Position numbers and translations under genes: made by a program. Below are positions 6,466 through 15,300 of a stretch of DNA of 15,789 nt, in pieces. Every line of letters starts with the position of its first letter. The first letter of the stretch is position 1. Below the pieces are notes generated by a model that saw only the letters and a list, made by a program, of their open reading frames with translations, had not been told where the DNA came from and did no database searches. The DNA is from Patescibacteria group bacterium (lineage in GTDB: Bacteria > Patescibacteriota > Gracilibacteria > UBA1369 > PNNO01), in assembly GCA_024275695.1 (NCBI GenBank), contig JAJRYP010000088.1, forward strand, positions 1 through 15,789, read 5' to 3'.

Positions 6466-7573
6466 ATTTATTACCGCCCTGAAGAAATTCCGAACCCGGT
6501 TGATCCACAGAAGGCTTTGTTACTGCTTGCGGCTTTACTTCCGGAGCCGAAGGTGGTATCGGAACCGCTTCACCTTGAACAGGTGTTTGAACCGCTTGGG
6601 GTTGCGATTCAACCGGAACTGTTGCCGGTTGCGGTTCTTTTGCGATCCATCCGGGCTTTTCTTTTTCGATATCCGCCATTGCCTGTGCTTTTTCCGCTTT
6701 TGCGTCTTTGTCGTAAACAATAGTACGGATTGGGAATGGAATACTAATGCCAACTTTGTCGAATTCCGCTTTTATATTTACTGCGAGATCGCTTTTTATT
6801 TGAAGCCATCCGCCTCGTGATTCCACCCAGGCTCTAACGATTAAATTTATCGAACTGTCTCCGAATTCATCCACAAGAACTGCGGGTTTCGGTTCTATAA
6901 GAATACCGGTCGTTCCTTTAATTGCCTTGTAACATATCTCTATTGCCCGCTTAAGATTTGTATCATATTCGACACCGACAACCACTTCAATTCGTCTGAA
7001 TGGATTACTTGTGTAGCTTGTTACTTGTTTTAAAAACAATTCCGAATTTGGCACGACTACTTTTGTTCCATCAAGAGCTTGAAGAATAGTCGCACGTGTT
7101 TGTATCTCTACAATTTTTCCGATTGTTCCTTCAACATTAATAAAATCACCAATTGTAAATTGCTTTTGCGCAAGGATCATAATTCCCGCAAAAAAGTTGA
7201 TAATAATATCTTTTAAAGCAAAACCGACCCCGAAACCGGCTGCGGCTATTATTACGGTTAAATCGATTCCCGCAATGTTTAAAGCAACGGTTGCCCCTAT
7301 AATAACGGTTGTTGTTGCCGCCGTACGTCCGGCAAGAATCTGTATTTCCTTGTTTTCTTCCAACGACTCTGAAAGTTTTGACTCCACGATTCCTTTTATT
7401 GCTTTTGAAAGAAGATAAAAAAGCGCAAAGACTATAATTGCCGCAATAAAAGAAGGAATTTTTATAAGAAAAAATTCTACCAAGCCGGTAAGTTGCGATT
7501 GTGTTTCGCCGGCTACAGCCCCCGTAGACACTTGAGCAAGCGCGGTTTGTATGTTTAATAAGAAATCAAGCAT
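6464..7573 (-). CDS. MscS-family mechanosensitive ion channel
   Basis: This 369-residue inner-membrane protein would open under membrane tension to release solutes on osmotic downshock. Three membrane helices are visible at about 38-56, 83-104 and 108-135. The last is the Gly/Ala-rich pore helix reading AAAGFGVGFALKDIIINFFAG, followed by the beta-domain start FTIGDFINVEGTIGKIVEI and the VVPNSELF motif. The cytoplasmic domain runs to about 300 with the IPFPIRTI segment near its end. The last 55 or so residues are a Pro/Gln/Val-rich tail of the form seen in disordered linkers, an addition to the core family. ATG at 7571-7573 lies about 20 nt after the predicted transcript start, with only a poly-A leader. 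It converges on the candidate RNA, sharing the terminator bases at its stop. Confidence 0.9.
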   Translation of the reverse strand: MLDFLLNIQTALAQVSTGAVAGETQSQLTGLVEFFLIKIPSFIAAIIVFALFYLLSKAIKGIVESKLSESLEENKEIQILAGRTAATTTVIIGATVALNIAGIDLTVIIAAAGFGVGFALKDIIINFFAGIMILAQKQFTIGDFINVEGTIGKIVEIQTRATILQALDGTKVVVPNSELFLKQVTSYTSNPFRRIEVVVGVEYDTNLKRAIEICYKAIKGTTGILIEPKPAVLVDEFGDSSINLIVRAWVESRGGWLQIKSDLAVNIKAEFDKVGISIPFPIRTIVYDKDAKAEKAQAMADIEKEKPGWIAKEPQPATVPVESQPQAVQTPVQGEAVPIPPSAPEVKPQAVTKPSVDQPGSEFLQGGNK

Positions 7574-7599
7574 GCTTTTTTTGTTTTTTTAATCTGTTA

Positions 7600-7628
7600 A
7601 TTATAGCAAAAAATAGAGATTCTTTCAA
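7600..7628 (-). promoter_or_regulatory. Promoter of mscS
   Basis: On the minus strand TTGAAA (7623-7628) and TATAAT (7600-7605) are 17 bp apart, with a TGC extension next to the -10 (7606-7608). The predicted start near 7593 gives a 20-nt A-rich leader without a Shine-Dalgarno sequence. Confidence 0.7.
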
Positions 7629-7706
7629 CCTGGATGCTAGACAATAGTGGGTTGCTTAGCAAATGCATTTCACCAAGTAATCCTAGATTACCCGGTAATT
7701 TTTTCA

Positions 7707-7720
7707 CCGTACTAGTACGG
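7707..7720. repeat. 14-bp perfect palindrome, copy 1
   Basis: CCGTACTAGTACGG is a perfect palindrome in the gap between mscS and aroE. A 15-base string containing it (7708-7722) recurs inside murG at 12209-12223. It lies upstream of both divergent genes, so it could be an operator or a dispersed genome motif. The rest of the 230-bp gap holds the mscS promoter, and possibly a weak -10 (TACAAT, 7790-7795) for aroE. Confidence 0.6.
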
Positions 7721-7803
7721 AAATTCGTTTAAACAACGGATTTGAAATGCTATACGAACTTTCGCCTTCCTAGAAAGGCCGCCTTCCATTACAATGAAAC
7801 CCT

Positions 7804-8574
7804 ATGGATATTTACGGAATTCTTGCACATCCGGCTAAACACTCACTTTCTCCCGCAATGCACAACGCGGGATTTAAAGCTCTGAATATTAACGCGGAGT
7901 ATCAACGTTTCGACATTTCGCCCGAAAATCTCGCACGATTTATTCAACGAGTACGTGATGAGAATATAAAAGGCTTAAATGTTTCAACACCGCATAAAGA
8001 AAAGGTTATACCGCTATTGGATGTTGTGGACAATGTAGCAATGACAATCGGTGCGGTTAATACGATTATCAATAAAAACGGTGAGCTGCACGGAACGAAT
8101 GTGGATTTCATTGGGGTTCAAGGTGCTCTGGAGGAAGTTACGTCGATCGAAGGCAGAAGTGTCGTTATTTTGGGTGCCGGCGGAGCTGCGCGTGCTGCAG
8201 TTTTTGCGCTTCAAAAAAGTAATGCTGCTGAAGTTGTAATACTCAACCGCACTATAGAGCATGCAAAAGAGCTTGCCAAAGAATTCAACTGCAAAGCAGA
8301 CGCACTTTCATCCTTCAATAAATATAATCCGCAAATTGTTGTTCAAGCGACATCGGCGGGGATGAACAAGCCGAAAGGGGTTGAGATTGTTCCGCGCGAA
8401 AACCTTACATCGGAAATGACCGTGATGGAAATGATCTATTCGCCTCTTATGACAAAAATTCTGAAAGATGCGAAAGAGATTGGTGCGAAAATTATTACCG
8501 GAGATCGAATGTTGCTAAATCAGGGATTTGCATGTTTTCAAATTTGGACCGGAGAACAAGCACCTCGAAAATAA
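7804..8574 (+). CDS. aroE: Shikimate dehydrogenase AroE
   Basis: AroE (256 residues) reduces 3-dehydroshikimate to shikimate with NADPH in aromatic amino acid synthesis. The N-terminal substrate domain shows HSLSPAMHNAGF (shikimate-binding Ser residues) and NVSTPHKEKV, with catalytic Lys65. GTNVDFIG carries the partner Asp101. The NADP-binding Rossmann loop is LGAGGAARA (about 123-131), followed by LNRT, the usual NADP-phosphate contact. GDRMLLNQGFACFQIWTG is the conserved C-terminal segment. Length is slightly below the family norm of about 270. The ATG at 7804 is the family start; a TACAAT box at 7790-7795 ends only 8 nt before it, so the mRNA could be leaderless, although the -35 is poor. 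The gene is convergent with the next, 29 bp away. Confidence 0.95.
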   Translation: MDIYGILAHPAKHSLSPAMHNAGFKALNINAEYQRFDISPENLARFIQRVRDENIKGLNVSTPHKEKVIPLLDVVDNVAMTIGAVNTIINKNGELHGTNVDFIGVQGALEEVTSIEGRSVVILGAGGAARAAVFALQKSNAAEVVILNRTIEHAKELAKEFNCKADALSSFNKYNPQIVVQATSAGMNKPKGVEIVPRENLTSEMTVMEMIYSPLMTKILKDAKEIGAKIITGDRMLLNQGFACFQIWTGEQAPRK

Positions 8575-8603
8575 ATGGAGGATGCGATCCGTAAACATCT
8601 ACA

Positions 8604-9473
8604 TTAAACTTGTGGCGGACTCTGTTCTTGTTCATTTTCCTTGGTAGCTTCCGGCGTATTGTCTTTTCGTAAAAAATCCACGCCCTCGGTGTCTTCAGGT
8701 TCCGACTCATCAACAACTGTTTCCACCGCTTCTTCAGCTACGCCGTAATCCTTTGAATATTCTTGAGTTGTAGCAAGATAATCCGTTCCCCATGTATTAA
8801 CAATCCATTGATATAACATTGTGAAAATGCCGTAAAGAAATCCGACCCCTCCCCATAAAATCGGAAGGGCTACAAATAACAGAACTGTTGCTGTCCCGGT
8901 TGCTTGAAACAAAATTATGTTGAAGACAATTCCCGCGAGTACAGCAAAAATTGTACTGTAAACTCCCAATAACGCATATTTGTAATTTGAAATTATTTCG
9001 AAAATCATTGCGCTGGCAAGTACGCTGAATGCGATATGGAGACCTGCCGCAAATGATGTAAATTCAGTACTTATGCTTGTCGCGAAAAGATAAATCGGAA
9101 TTAGGATAACGAAAACCACAACATTGCTGATGAAAATTTGAAACATTGATGTTGTTACCCTCGCGTATCTTCCTTTTTGTGTGAATGAAATAAATAACGG
9201 CGCAAGCAAGTTCGAAACGAGCGTTGAAGCGAAAACCATTCCCATTAATGCAAAAATGAATAAAGGATTAACACTGAGAGAATCCTCCGCTGCGCTTAGA
9301 ACAGGCACTAAAATAGAACTAGTTAGCAAATAAACAATTAGCAAAACTATTGTCCCGGCGACCCCGCCTCCAAAAGCGGCTATTGTTCGCGTGATTAATT
9401 GAAGAAATGTAAATTTTGATTGTTCGTTTATTTCTGGCGCGGGCTGTGCCGCAACCGGCTGATTTTGTTCCAT
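8604..9473 (-). CDS. Polytopic membrane protein of unknown function
   Basis: I do not recognise this 289-residue protein as a named family. It has a short polar N terminus rich in Gln, Ala and Pro (1-25) and about six hydrophobic segments, at roughly 34-58, 70-96, 109-132, 138-160, 167-192 and 197-222. An acidic C-terminal tail (about 240-289) is rich in Glu and Asp. The arrangement of a soluble tail after a compact six-helix core resembles Yip1-like integral membrane proteins, but I cannot assign it there with confidence. It starts (ATG 9471-9473) 11 bp after lspA on the same strand, so the two are probably cotranscribed, which suggests an envelope role. Confidence 0.75.
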   Translation of the reverse strand: MEQNQPVAAQPAPEINEQSKFTFLQLITRTIAAFGGGVAGTIVLLIVYLLTSSILVPVLSAAEDSLSVNPLFIFALMGMVFASTLVSNLLAPLFISFTQKGRYARVTTSMFQIFISNVVVFVILIPIYLFATSISTEFTSFAAGLHIAFSVLASAMIFEIISNYKYALLGVYSTIFAVLAGIVFNIILFQATGTATVLLFVALPILWGGVGFLYGIFTMLYQWIVNTWGTDYLATTQEYSKDYGVAEEAVETVVDESEPEDTEGVDFLRKDNTPEATKENEQEQSPPQV

Positions 9474-9484
9474 ATTTGAGAATT

Positions 9485-9946
9485 TTAAACTCTTTTTATT
9501 TTACCATAAAAAATGACAAGAAGAAAGATCCCCACACTAATAAACACGTCTGCAATGTTAAAAACCGGATAAATACTAATCGAAATATAATCAATTACAT
9601 GTTGATAAATAATTCGATCAATAAAATTACTTAAAGCTGCTCCGGCAATACATCCCGAGATAATTTGCACCGAAAGTTTATTAAAATCCAAATGAGTCGT
9701 GACAACGTAAAATCCCGGAATTATAAGAATCGGGAATAAAATTAGCTGAATGAAATAAGGAATTTGGATGCCAAAGGCAACTCCGATGTTTTGCAGGGAT
9801 GTAATTTTGAAAAAATTCGGAATTATTTCAATGTCGGCTGTGTAATACTGTAAAATGAGTTCTTTGACCGTTCTATCCAAGAAGAGTATTAAAATTGCGC
9901 AAAGCAGGAAGATGCCTGTATTCTTGAGTGTGAATCTTTTTCTCAT
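9485..9946 (-). CDS. lspA: Lipoprotein signal peptidase II LspA
   Basis: LspA (153 residues) is the inner-membrane aspartyl protease that removes signal peptides from diacylated prolipoproteins. Four hydrophobic segments are visible (about 10-28, 62-84, 92-106 and 130-148). The two catalytic aspartates are Asp110 in SNFIDR and Asp133 in FNIADVFI; the conserved NIGVAFG motif is at 53-59. The open frame extends to a TTG at 10018, but the ATG at 9944-9946 gives the normal length and N terminus (MRKRF). It is divergent from ftsW and followed at 11 bp by the unknown membrane protein. Confidence 0.93.
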   Translation of the reverse strand: MRKRFTLKNTGIFLLCAILILFLDRTVKELILQYYTADIEIIPNFFKITSLQNIGVAFGIQIPYFIQLILFPILIIPGFYVVTTHLDFNKLSVQIISGCIAGAALSNFIDRIIYQHVIDYISISIYPVFNIADVFISVGIFLLVIFYGKIKRV

Positions 9947-9955
9947 GGTACTTGC

Positions 9956-9984
9956 AGTATAACGAATTTTTATAAAAATTTTAA
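9956..9984 (-). promoter_or_regulatory. Possible promoter of lspA
   Basis: On the minus strand TATACT (9956-9961) lies 17 bp from TTAAAA (9979-9984). The start would be only a few bases before the lspA ATG, giving an almost leaderless mRNA. A second pair nearby, TTGACA (10013-10018) and TATAAT (9995-10000), has only 12 bp between the boxes and cannot act as one promoter. Confidence 0.35.
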
Positions 9985-10101
9985 CCAGTTCAACATTATA
10001 AAGTTTATTAAATGTCAATTTTGTTTATGAATAAAACAAAAAACGCACATCTCAAAAGCAAAAAAGGATTTTATTCTACCCTAAACTAAGAAATAGCGTT
10101 T

Positions 10102-10130
10102 TTGACATTTTAATTGGTGGGAGCTATTTT
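10102..10130 (+). promoter_or_regulatory. Promoter of ftsW-murG
   Basis: A perfect -35 TTGACA (10102-10107) and a -10 TATTTT (10125-10130) are 17 bp apart. The start would be near 10137, which excludes the TTG at 10114 as initiation codon and supports the ATG at 10159. Confidence 0.6.
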
Positions 10131-10158
10131 GATTATATACCGAACTAAAGACTATTTT

Positions 10159-11367
10159 ATGCAGAAAGCGAAATCAGACAAGGTTATTTTAATTGTAACA
10201 TTTGCATTGCTCCTTTTTGGAATTGTAATGATAACGAGTATCGGTGTTCCGAAGTCGATCCAACTTTCCGCGCCTGACATTTTATATCCGAACTGTGAAC
10301 AGGAAGGTGTTGATTGCTATCTTTTGTTTAAAAAACATATTACGAGGGTGATAATCGGAATTGTGGCTTTGATTATCGCAGCAAAAATTCCATATAAATT
10401 TTGGAGAAGAATTGCACCACACTTTTTTGCGGGAATGATTTTGCTGCTTTTGTTCGCACTTATTTTTGGTTCGAGCCATAATACGATAGCGCGAAGTTGG
10501 CTTGTTGTTTTTAATACATCCTTACAACCCGCCGAGTATGCCAAGCTGGCGCTGATTTTTTATATGGCAAGATGGATGGATGAAAAAAGTAAGGACGTGG
10601 GCAGTTTTCAATATGGATTTATTCCGTTTTGTATTATTAGCACGATGATGCTACTGCCAATTGTGCTGCAACCGGATCTTGGTTCCACTTTGGTTATAGC
10701 ACTTGTTTCCGTTGCGATTTATTTTGTAGCCGGAGCGCGATACAGACATTTATTGCTTGGAGGATTTGCCGCTCTTTTAATAGCAATGATGGTTATTGCG
10801 AATGTTAGTCATGTGCGAGAACGTTTTGTTGCGTTTCTTTCGATGGACAAGGAATGTGTTGAAGATTACTGTTGGCAATCCGAGCAAGCGAATATTGCCG
10901 TTGGAAGCGGAGGTTTGTGGGGAAAAGGTTTGACTCAAGGTGTACAAAAATCGTACTGGCTTCCGCAAGCTTCAGATGACTTTATTTTCGCGGCATCAGC
11001 GGAAGAATTGGGCTTTTTGAAAATATTTTTGGTAGTAATAGCGTATGTTATTATCGCCTATCGTGGATTTATGATCGCGAATAGGGCACCCGATAGATTT
11101 TCCATGTTGATGGCTGCCGGAATAACAACATGGATAATTGTTCAGGCATTTATAAATATTGCCGTAAATACCGGCCTATTTCCCGTTACGGGAATCACGC
11201 TGCCGCTAGTGAGTTACGGAGGATCGTCAATCTTATCAACACTTATTGGAATCGGCATTCTGTTAAATATCTCAAAATACACAACAACCTATGCAACGCA
11301 TCGTTTTCACAGGAGGGGGCACGGGGGGACATATTATCCCGAACGTCGCTATTCTAAACAGACTTAA
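10159..11367 (+). CDS. ftsW: FtsW/RodA-type peptidoglycan glycosyltransferase (SEDS)
   Basis: This 402-residue SEDS protein polymerises lipid II, with a partner transpeptidase, at the division septum (FtsW) or side wall (RodA). About ten membrane helices are visible. Family motifs are LQPAEYAKLALIFYMARW, LQPDLGSTLVIA, the SGGLWGKGLTQGVQKSYWLP and DDFIFAASAEELG segments, and NTGLFPVTGITLPLVSYGGSS near the C terminus. Next to murG, FtsW is the likelier identity. Two Cys pairs stand in the predicted outside loops: one in NCEQEGVDC near residue 50, and one in CVEDYC before the SGGL motif. The last 25 or so residues are basic and encoded in the overlap with murG. The ATG at 10159 is preferred over the TTG at 10114 because it follows the predicted transcript start. 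Confidence 0.9.
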   Translation: MQKAKSDKVILIVTFALLLFGIVMITSIGVPKSIQLSAPDILYPNCEQEGVDCYLLFKKHITRVIIGIVALIIAAKIPYKFWRRIAPHFFAGMILLLLFALIFGSSHNTIARSWLVVFNTSLQPAEYAKLALIFYMARWMDEKSKDVGSFQYGFIPFCIISTMMLLPIVLQPDLGSTLVIALVSVAIYFVAGARYRHLLLGGFAALLIAMMVIANVSHVRERFVAFLSMDKECVEDYCWQSEQANIAVGSGGLWGKGLTQGVQKSYWLPQASDDFIFAASAEELGFLKIFLVVIAYVIIAYRGFMIANRAPDRFSMLMAAGITTWIIVQAFINIAVNTGLFPVTGITLPLVSYGGSSILSTLIGIGILLNISKYTTTYATHRFHRRGHGGTYYPERRYSKQT

Positions 11368-12376
11368 AAAAAAACTTCCCGAAGTTAAGATTTTGTATAT
11401 CGGATCCAAGAAAGGTCCCGAAGCTACAATGATTCCCGCTTTGGGATTCACGTATAAAGCGATTCCGACCGGGAAATTGCGTCGATATTTTTCGTTTTGG
11501 AATCTTGTTGATCTTTTTAAAATACCGTTTGGAATTCTGCGTGCGTATTTTATTTTACGAAAATTTAAACCCGCAGTTGTTTTTAGCAAAGGCGGATACG
11601 TGAGTTTGCCGGTAATTTACGCCGCCCATTTTTTAAAAATTCCTATAGTTTTGCATGAATCGGATGCAAGTCCGGGATTGGCAAATAAGTTGAGCGCGAA
11701 AAAGGCGAATTTATTATGTTTGGCTTATGAAGAAAGTGCCGAACATTTTCCTGCTAATGTTGAGAAAATTGTGACGGGCAATCCTGTTCGTGAAGATATT
11801 TTAAAAGGTGACGCTTCTTCAGGACGCGCGATTTTAGGATTCGATGAAGTTATTCCAACCATTCTTATAATGGGTGGGAGTCAGGGAGCGCAAAAAATTA
11901 ACGAGGCCGTTTTTTCTATAATTGGTGATTTGGTGCCGCATTATCAGATAATTCATATTTGCGGAAAAGGAAAGTTGCCGAAGGATGTGAAATTGGATGA
12001 CCGGTGGCGCGAAAGATATAAGACATTTGAATATGTTGATAAAGAGCTCGCGGATTATTACGCGATTACCGACTTGGTTGTTTCGCGAAGTGGTGCGAAT
12101 TCGATTGCGGAAATAGAAGCGCTTGGAATTCCTGCAATTTTGGTGCCTATCGGAAGTGCTGCGAGTCGCGGAGAGCAAATGTTGAATGCGATGACGTATA
12201 AAAAATTTCGTACTAGTACGGAATTAATTCCGAATGATGAGTTTAGCGGGGCGCGATTGAAAGAAGCGGTGGCGAAAATTCTTCCTTATGAAGGATTTGT
12301 TAAAGGCAAGCACCATGCTTCCGAAGAGAGTGCGGGAACCAATAAGGTTTTGGAGGTGCTAAAAAAATACTTTTAG
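11291..12376 (+). CDS. murG: UDP-GlcNAc:lipid I glycosyltransferase MurG
   Basis: MurG (361 residues) adds GlcNAc to lipid I to make lipid II on the inner face of the membrane, the substrate of FtsW. The N-terminal GGGTGGH loop is at 8-14. FSKGGYVSLP (about 98-107), LHESDASPG (121-129) and TGNPVR follow. The second Rossmann domain opens with MGGSQGAQKINEAV (about 194-207), and the UDP-binding SRSGANSIAEIEALGIPAIL segment is at 266-284. The usual GDHQ-like motif appears as SRGEQMLNA. It begins 77 nt inside the end of ftsW in the +1 frame, so the glycine loop itself is encoded in the overlap. The two steps of lipid II synthesis and use are thereby coupled. It ends 18 bp from the convergent giant gene. 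Confidence 0.95.
   Translation: MQRIVFTGGGTGGHIIPNVAILNRLKKKLPEVKILYIGSKKGPEATMIPALGFTYKAIPTGKLRRYFSFWNLVDLFKIPFGILRAYFILRKFKPAVVFSKGGYVSLPVIYAAHFLKIPIVLHESDASPGLANKLSAKKANLLCLAYEESAEHFPANVEKIVTGNPVREDILKGDASSGRAILGFDEVIPTILIMGGSQGAQKINEAVFSIIGDLVPHYQIIHICGKGKLPKDVKLDDRWRERYKTFEYVDKELADYYAITDLVVSRSGANSIAEIEALGIPAILVPIGSAASRGEQMLNAMTYKKFRTSTELIPNDEFSGARLKEAVAKILPYEGFVKGKHHASEESAGTNKVLEVLKKYF
12209..12220. repeat. Palindrome CGTACTAGTACG inside murG, copy 2
   Basis: The 12-bp perfect palindrome is the core of the one at 7707-7720, and the shared string is 15 bases (12209-12223 with 7708-7722). Here it encodes RTSTE in MurG without changing the length of the protein, so it is either accepted coding sequence or a motif the genome maintains. 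Confidence 0.5.
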
Positions 12377-12394
12377 TTTGATTTTCTGACAGAA

Positions 12395-15300
12395 TTAATG
12401 GTCGTCCTTTTCGGAAGGATTTTCATGTATCTCGGTTTCATCCTCCAACACATCGCCAACAGACTCGAACGGAGCGTTTGGAATTTGTCTTTTATTTGCT
12501 TCAAGTGCTTTTATAAGCTTGAAAAGTGCGAGTAGAGCATTTGAGTAATCTTTTGAGACAGTGTCAATTTGACTTAAGACCTTCATATCTTGTTTTAATT
12601 TTTCTTCGGCTTTGTCGCTAATTAATAATCCTGCCAGAACATTATCAATTCCCAATGAAAGCTCTTTTGGCCATTGTTTTTTATCTGTTTCAAATAATTT
12701 ATAAAGTGATTCTATAAGAAAACCTAATAATAATTTTGATTGAAGTTTATTCTGATTTATAACGCCTTCTTTGAATCGATTTTTTAATCTTTCAAGAACA
12801 AATTGTTCGAGTGGACTCATGGCTTTGTCAAGTTCTTGCATTGCTATACGAACATCCTGCTCTTTCAATAGAGCCATAACGTCTGTTGTGCCCGCTTCTT
12901 TGAATTCCGCTTCCGAAGAGTTCTCCGGAGTAGCAGCAAAATCTTCTTCCAGTTCAGCGGAAGTTTCTTGTTTTTTAAGACCTTCTCTTCGGATTGCTTT
13001 GATTGAATCTAAATATTTGCAGATTGCATCATTTATTGCCGGAATAGATTTTTCATAAAGAGCTTTGGCTTCCGCCTTTATACTTTCGAAATCTTCAGGG
13101 AAATCAATTGCTTGCTGATCAAGATGCTTCTCAAGTTCATCCTGCTTTTGTTTGCTGTAAGTTTTTATAGAATCCAAAATTTGACCCAATTTTGTTAATG
13201 CTTTTGTTCGGGATATATCTTTCAATCCTTTCTTTTTTCCTCTCAGTGCTTTCCTTGCATCTTTCAACTGCTTTGTCTTGAGACCTCCAAGAGCTGCAAT
13301 TAAGGCTTCTATTGCATTTCGTTCTTCACCTACTTCAGCATCTCTTTTCATTTCTCTTAAAGCTTCCGGACCTTTTCCTCTTACATCTATTTCCGGTTCT
13401 ACGTCTGCAGGTTTACCTGCATTTTTCCCTTCTTCTTTTATTTTCCGATCCGGATATAATCTGCCGGCATCCCAATCCTCTTCCGTTATGCCCCAAAGTT
13501 TCAGACAAGCGTGCTTTGTTCGATAATTCCAGTCTGTTCCTGCATTTCTTGGATGTTCAATACATGCTTTGCTAAAATTTCTGTCCTTTAAAAGTGCCGC
13601 GTGTTTTTTTCTTAATTCTTCAATTTCTTTTTCTGAAATTCCAATATCCTCATATGTGGCATTCAATTCCTTTAGTTCGTCCGTAACATAAAGTTTTAAA
13701 CTTCCATCAAATTTTGTCATTCGTTCATTATTTGGATTGGGATTTTCTATCCAATTTTTAAACCTCTCCCATCTTTCTTTTAGTTGTTGCAGTAACACAG
13801 GTCTTAAAAACTCTCTTTCATTTTCTTTATTTAAGCCTATCATTCTAAGTGGAAAAGCTATAATTTTTGCTGCTGCTTTAAGATTTTTAATTACCGCATC
13901 TCTTTTGTCATTTGAAATCTTTTTCCCTTTTAAGTGACCATTATTCCAATTTTCCCTCCAGTATTTAATAATACTTTCCGATATTAAATCGCTTACACTT
14001 TTTTCCAGATCAATTAACGATGAGTCTTTTTTAATAGTGAGCCCATCCACTTTTGCTTTAAGTTCAGGCCAAGTATTTGGTATTTTGTCTGAAATTTCTT
14101 CAAGTATTTCATTTGGTGTTTTTTGCGGATGCGCTTCACGTGCGGCTTTAATGATTTTTTTAAGCGGATTCTTTTCCGTGGCTGTTTCCGAGACTATTGG
14201 AACGGTTGCTCCTTTAACATCAACCGATGGCTCTGGAGTATGAATAGATGCTGTGTCCGGAACTGTTGGAGCCGGTATTGATTTAGATTTTGGTCGTGGT
14301 GAAATTACCGCCGGAACCGGTTTTGGTTTAGTTGGCTTCGGGCTTGGTGCGGGCTTCGGACTCGAAGTCGGACTTGGTGCCGGTGCTTGGCTTGGACCCG
14401 CATCCGGCTTAGTTGCCGGAATCGGGGTTGGTGTTGAACTTGGTTTCGGGGTCGCGGTTGGAGCCGGATATAATCTGCCGGCATCCCAATCCTCTTCCGT
14501 TATGCCCCAAAGTGTTAGACAATACTTTTTGTTTCGACTAAACCAGTCTTGTGGATTATCGATTCCTTTACTAATTTCATAATCAATACAATTTTTACAA
14601 AATTCTCGATCATCCTTAAGGGCATAATACAATCTTCCCAACTCCCTAACCGCCTCTTTGGTCATTCCAATATCGTCCGGATTAACACCTGTAAATTTAA
14701 ATTTTTCTCCCATATCATTTAAGAATTGAGCAAATTGACTTGGTCTTCGCATAGAATGAAAATCAAAAAACCGTCTTATATTTTCGGCCGTATGATCTTT
14801 TTCTTTTATCGTTCGTTCGAACTCACGCCACATTTTGACATAATCCGATTTTAAATATTCTTTTATTTCATCCGAAGCTTTTAATTGCATTCCCGAAAGT
14901 TCAAGTAGTCTATCGATTTCTTTTATATACTCTCTTCTTGAACCTGCTTGAAATTCTTTTGTGTCTAATAATGCACTATTGATTTTTTGTTTTACCTCTT
15001 CAAGGATTATCGCCTTTACTGCCGCGCTTATTTCTTCATCTGACAAACCTTTGGATTTTTTCTTTGCAAATTCCGCCAGTTTTTTACGTAAACTCTTAGG
15101 GAATATTTTCCGATGTTTATCCATGAAATCAAAGATCTTTTCTTTATTCTCCGGTTTTCTGTTTGATTTAAAGTAGATGTCGACCTTTGCTGTTTTTCCG
15201 TTAATCAATTCAATATGAGGACCTAGATCCGGCCCTGCTTTTGCTTCAGGAGATTTTGCAGGTTCAAGTCCTTTTATAGCTTTTGTTGGAGTTGAGGTTG

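Noticed and set aside
9947..10018. Longer lspA N terminus from TTG at 10018
   Set aside because: It adds 24 residues not expected for the family; the ATG at 9946 gives the normal start and length.
10039..10103. Inverted repeat AAAAACGC / GCGTTTTT upstream of ftsW
   Set aside because: Eight low-complexity bases with a loop of about 49; likely chance in A/T-rich sequence.
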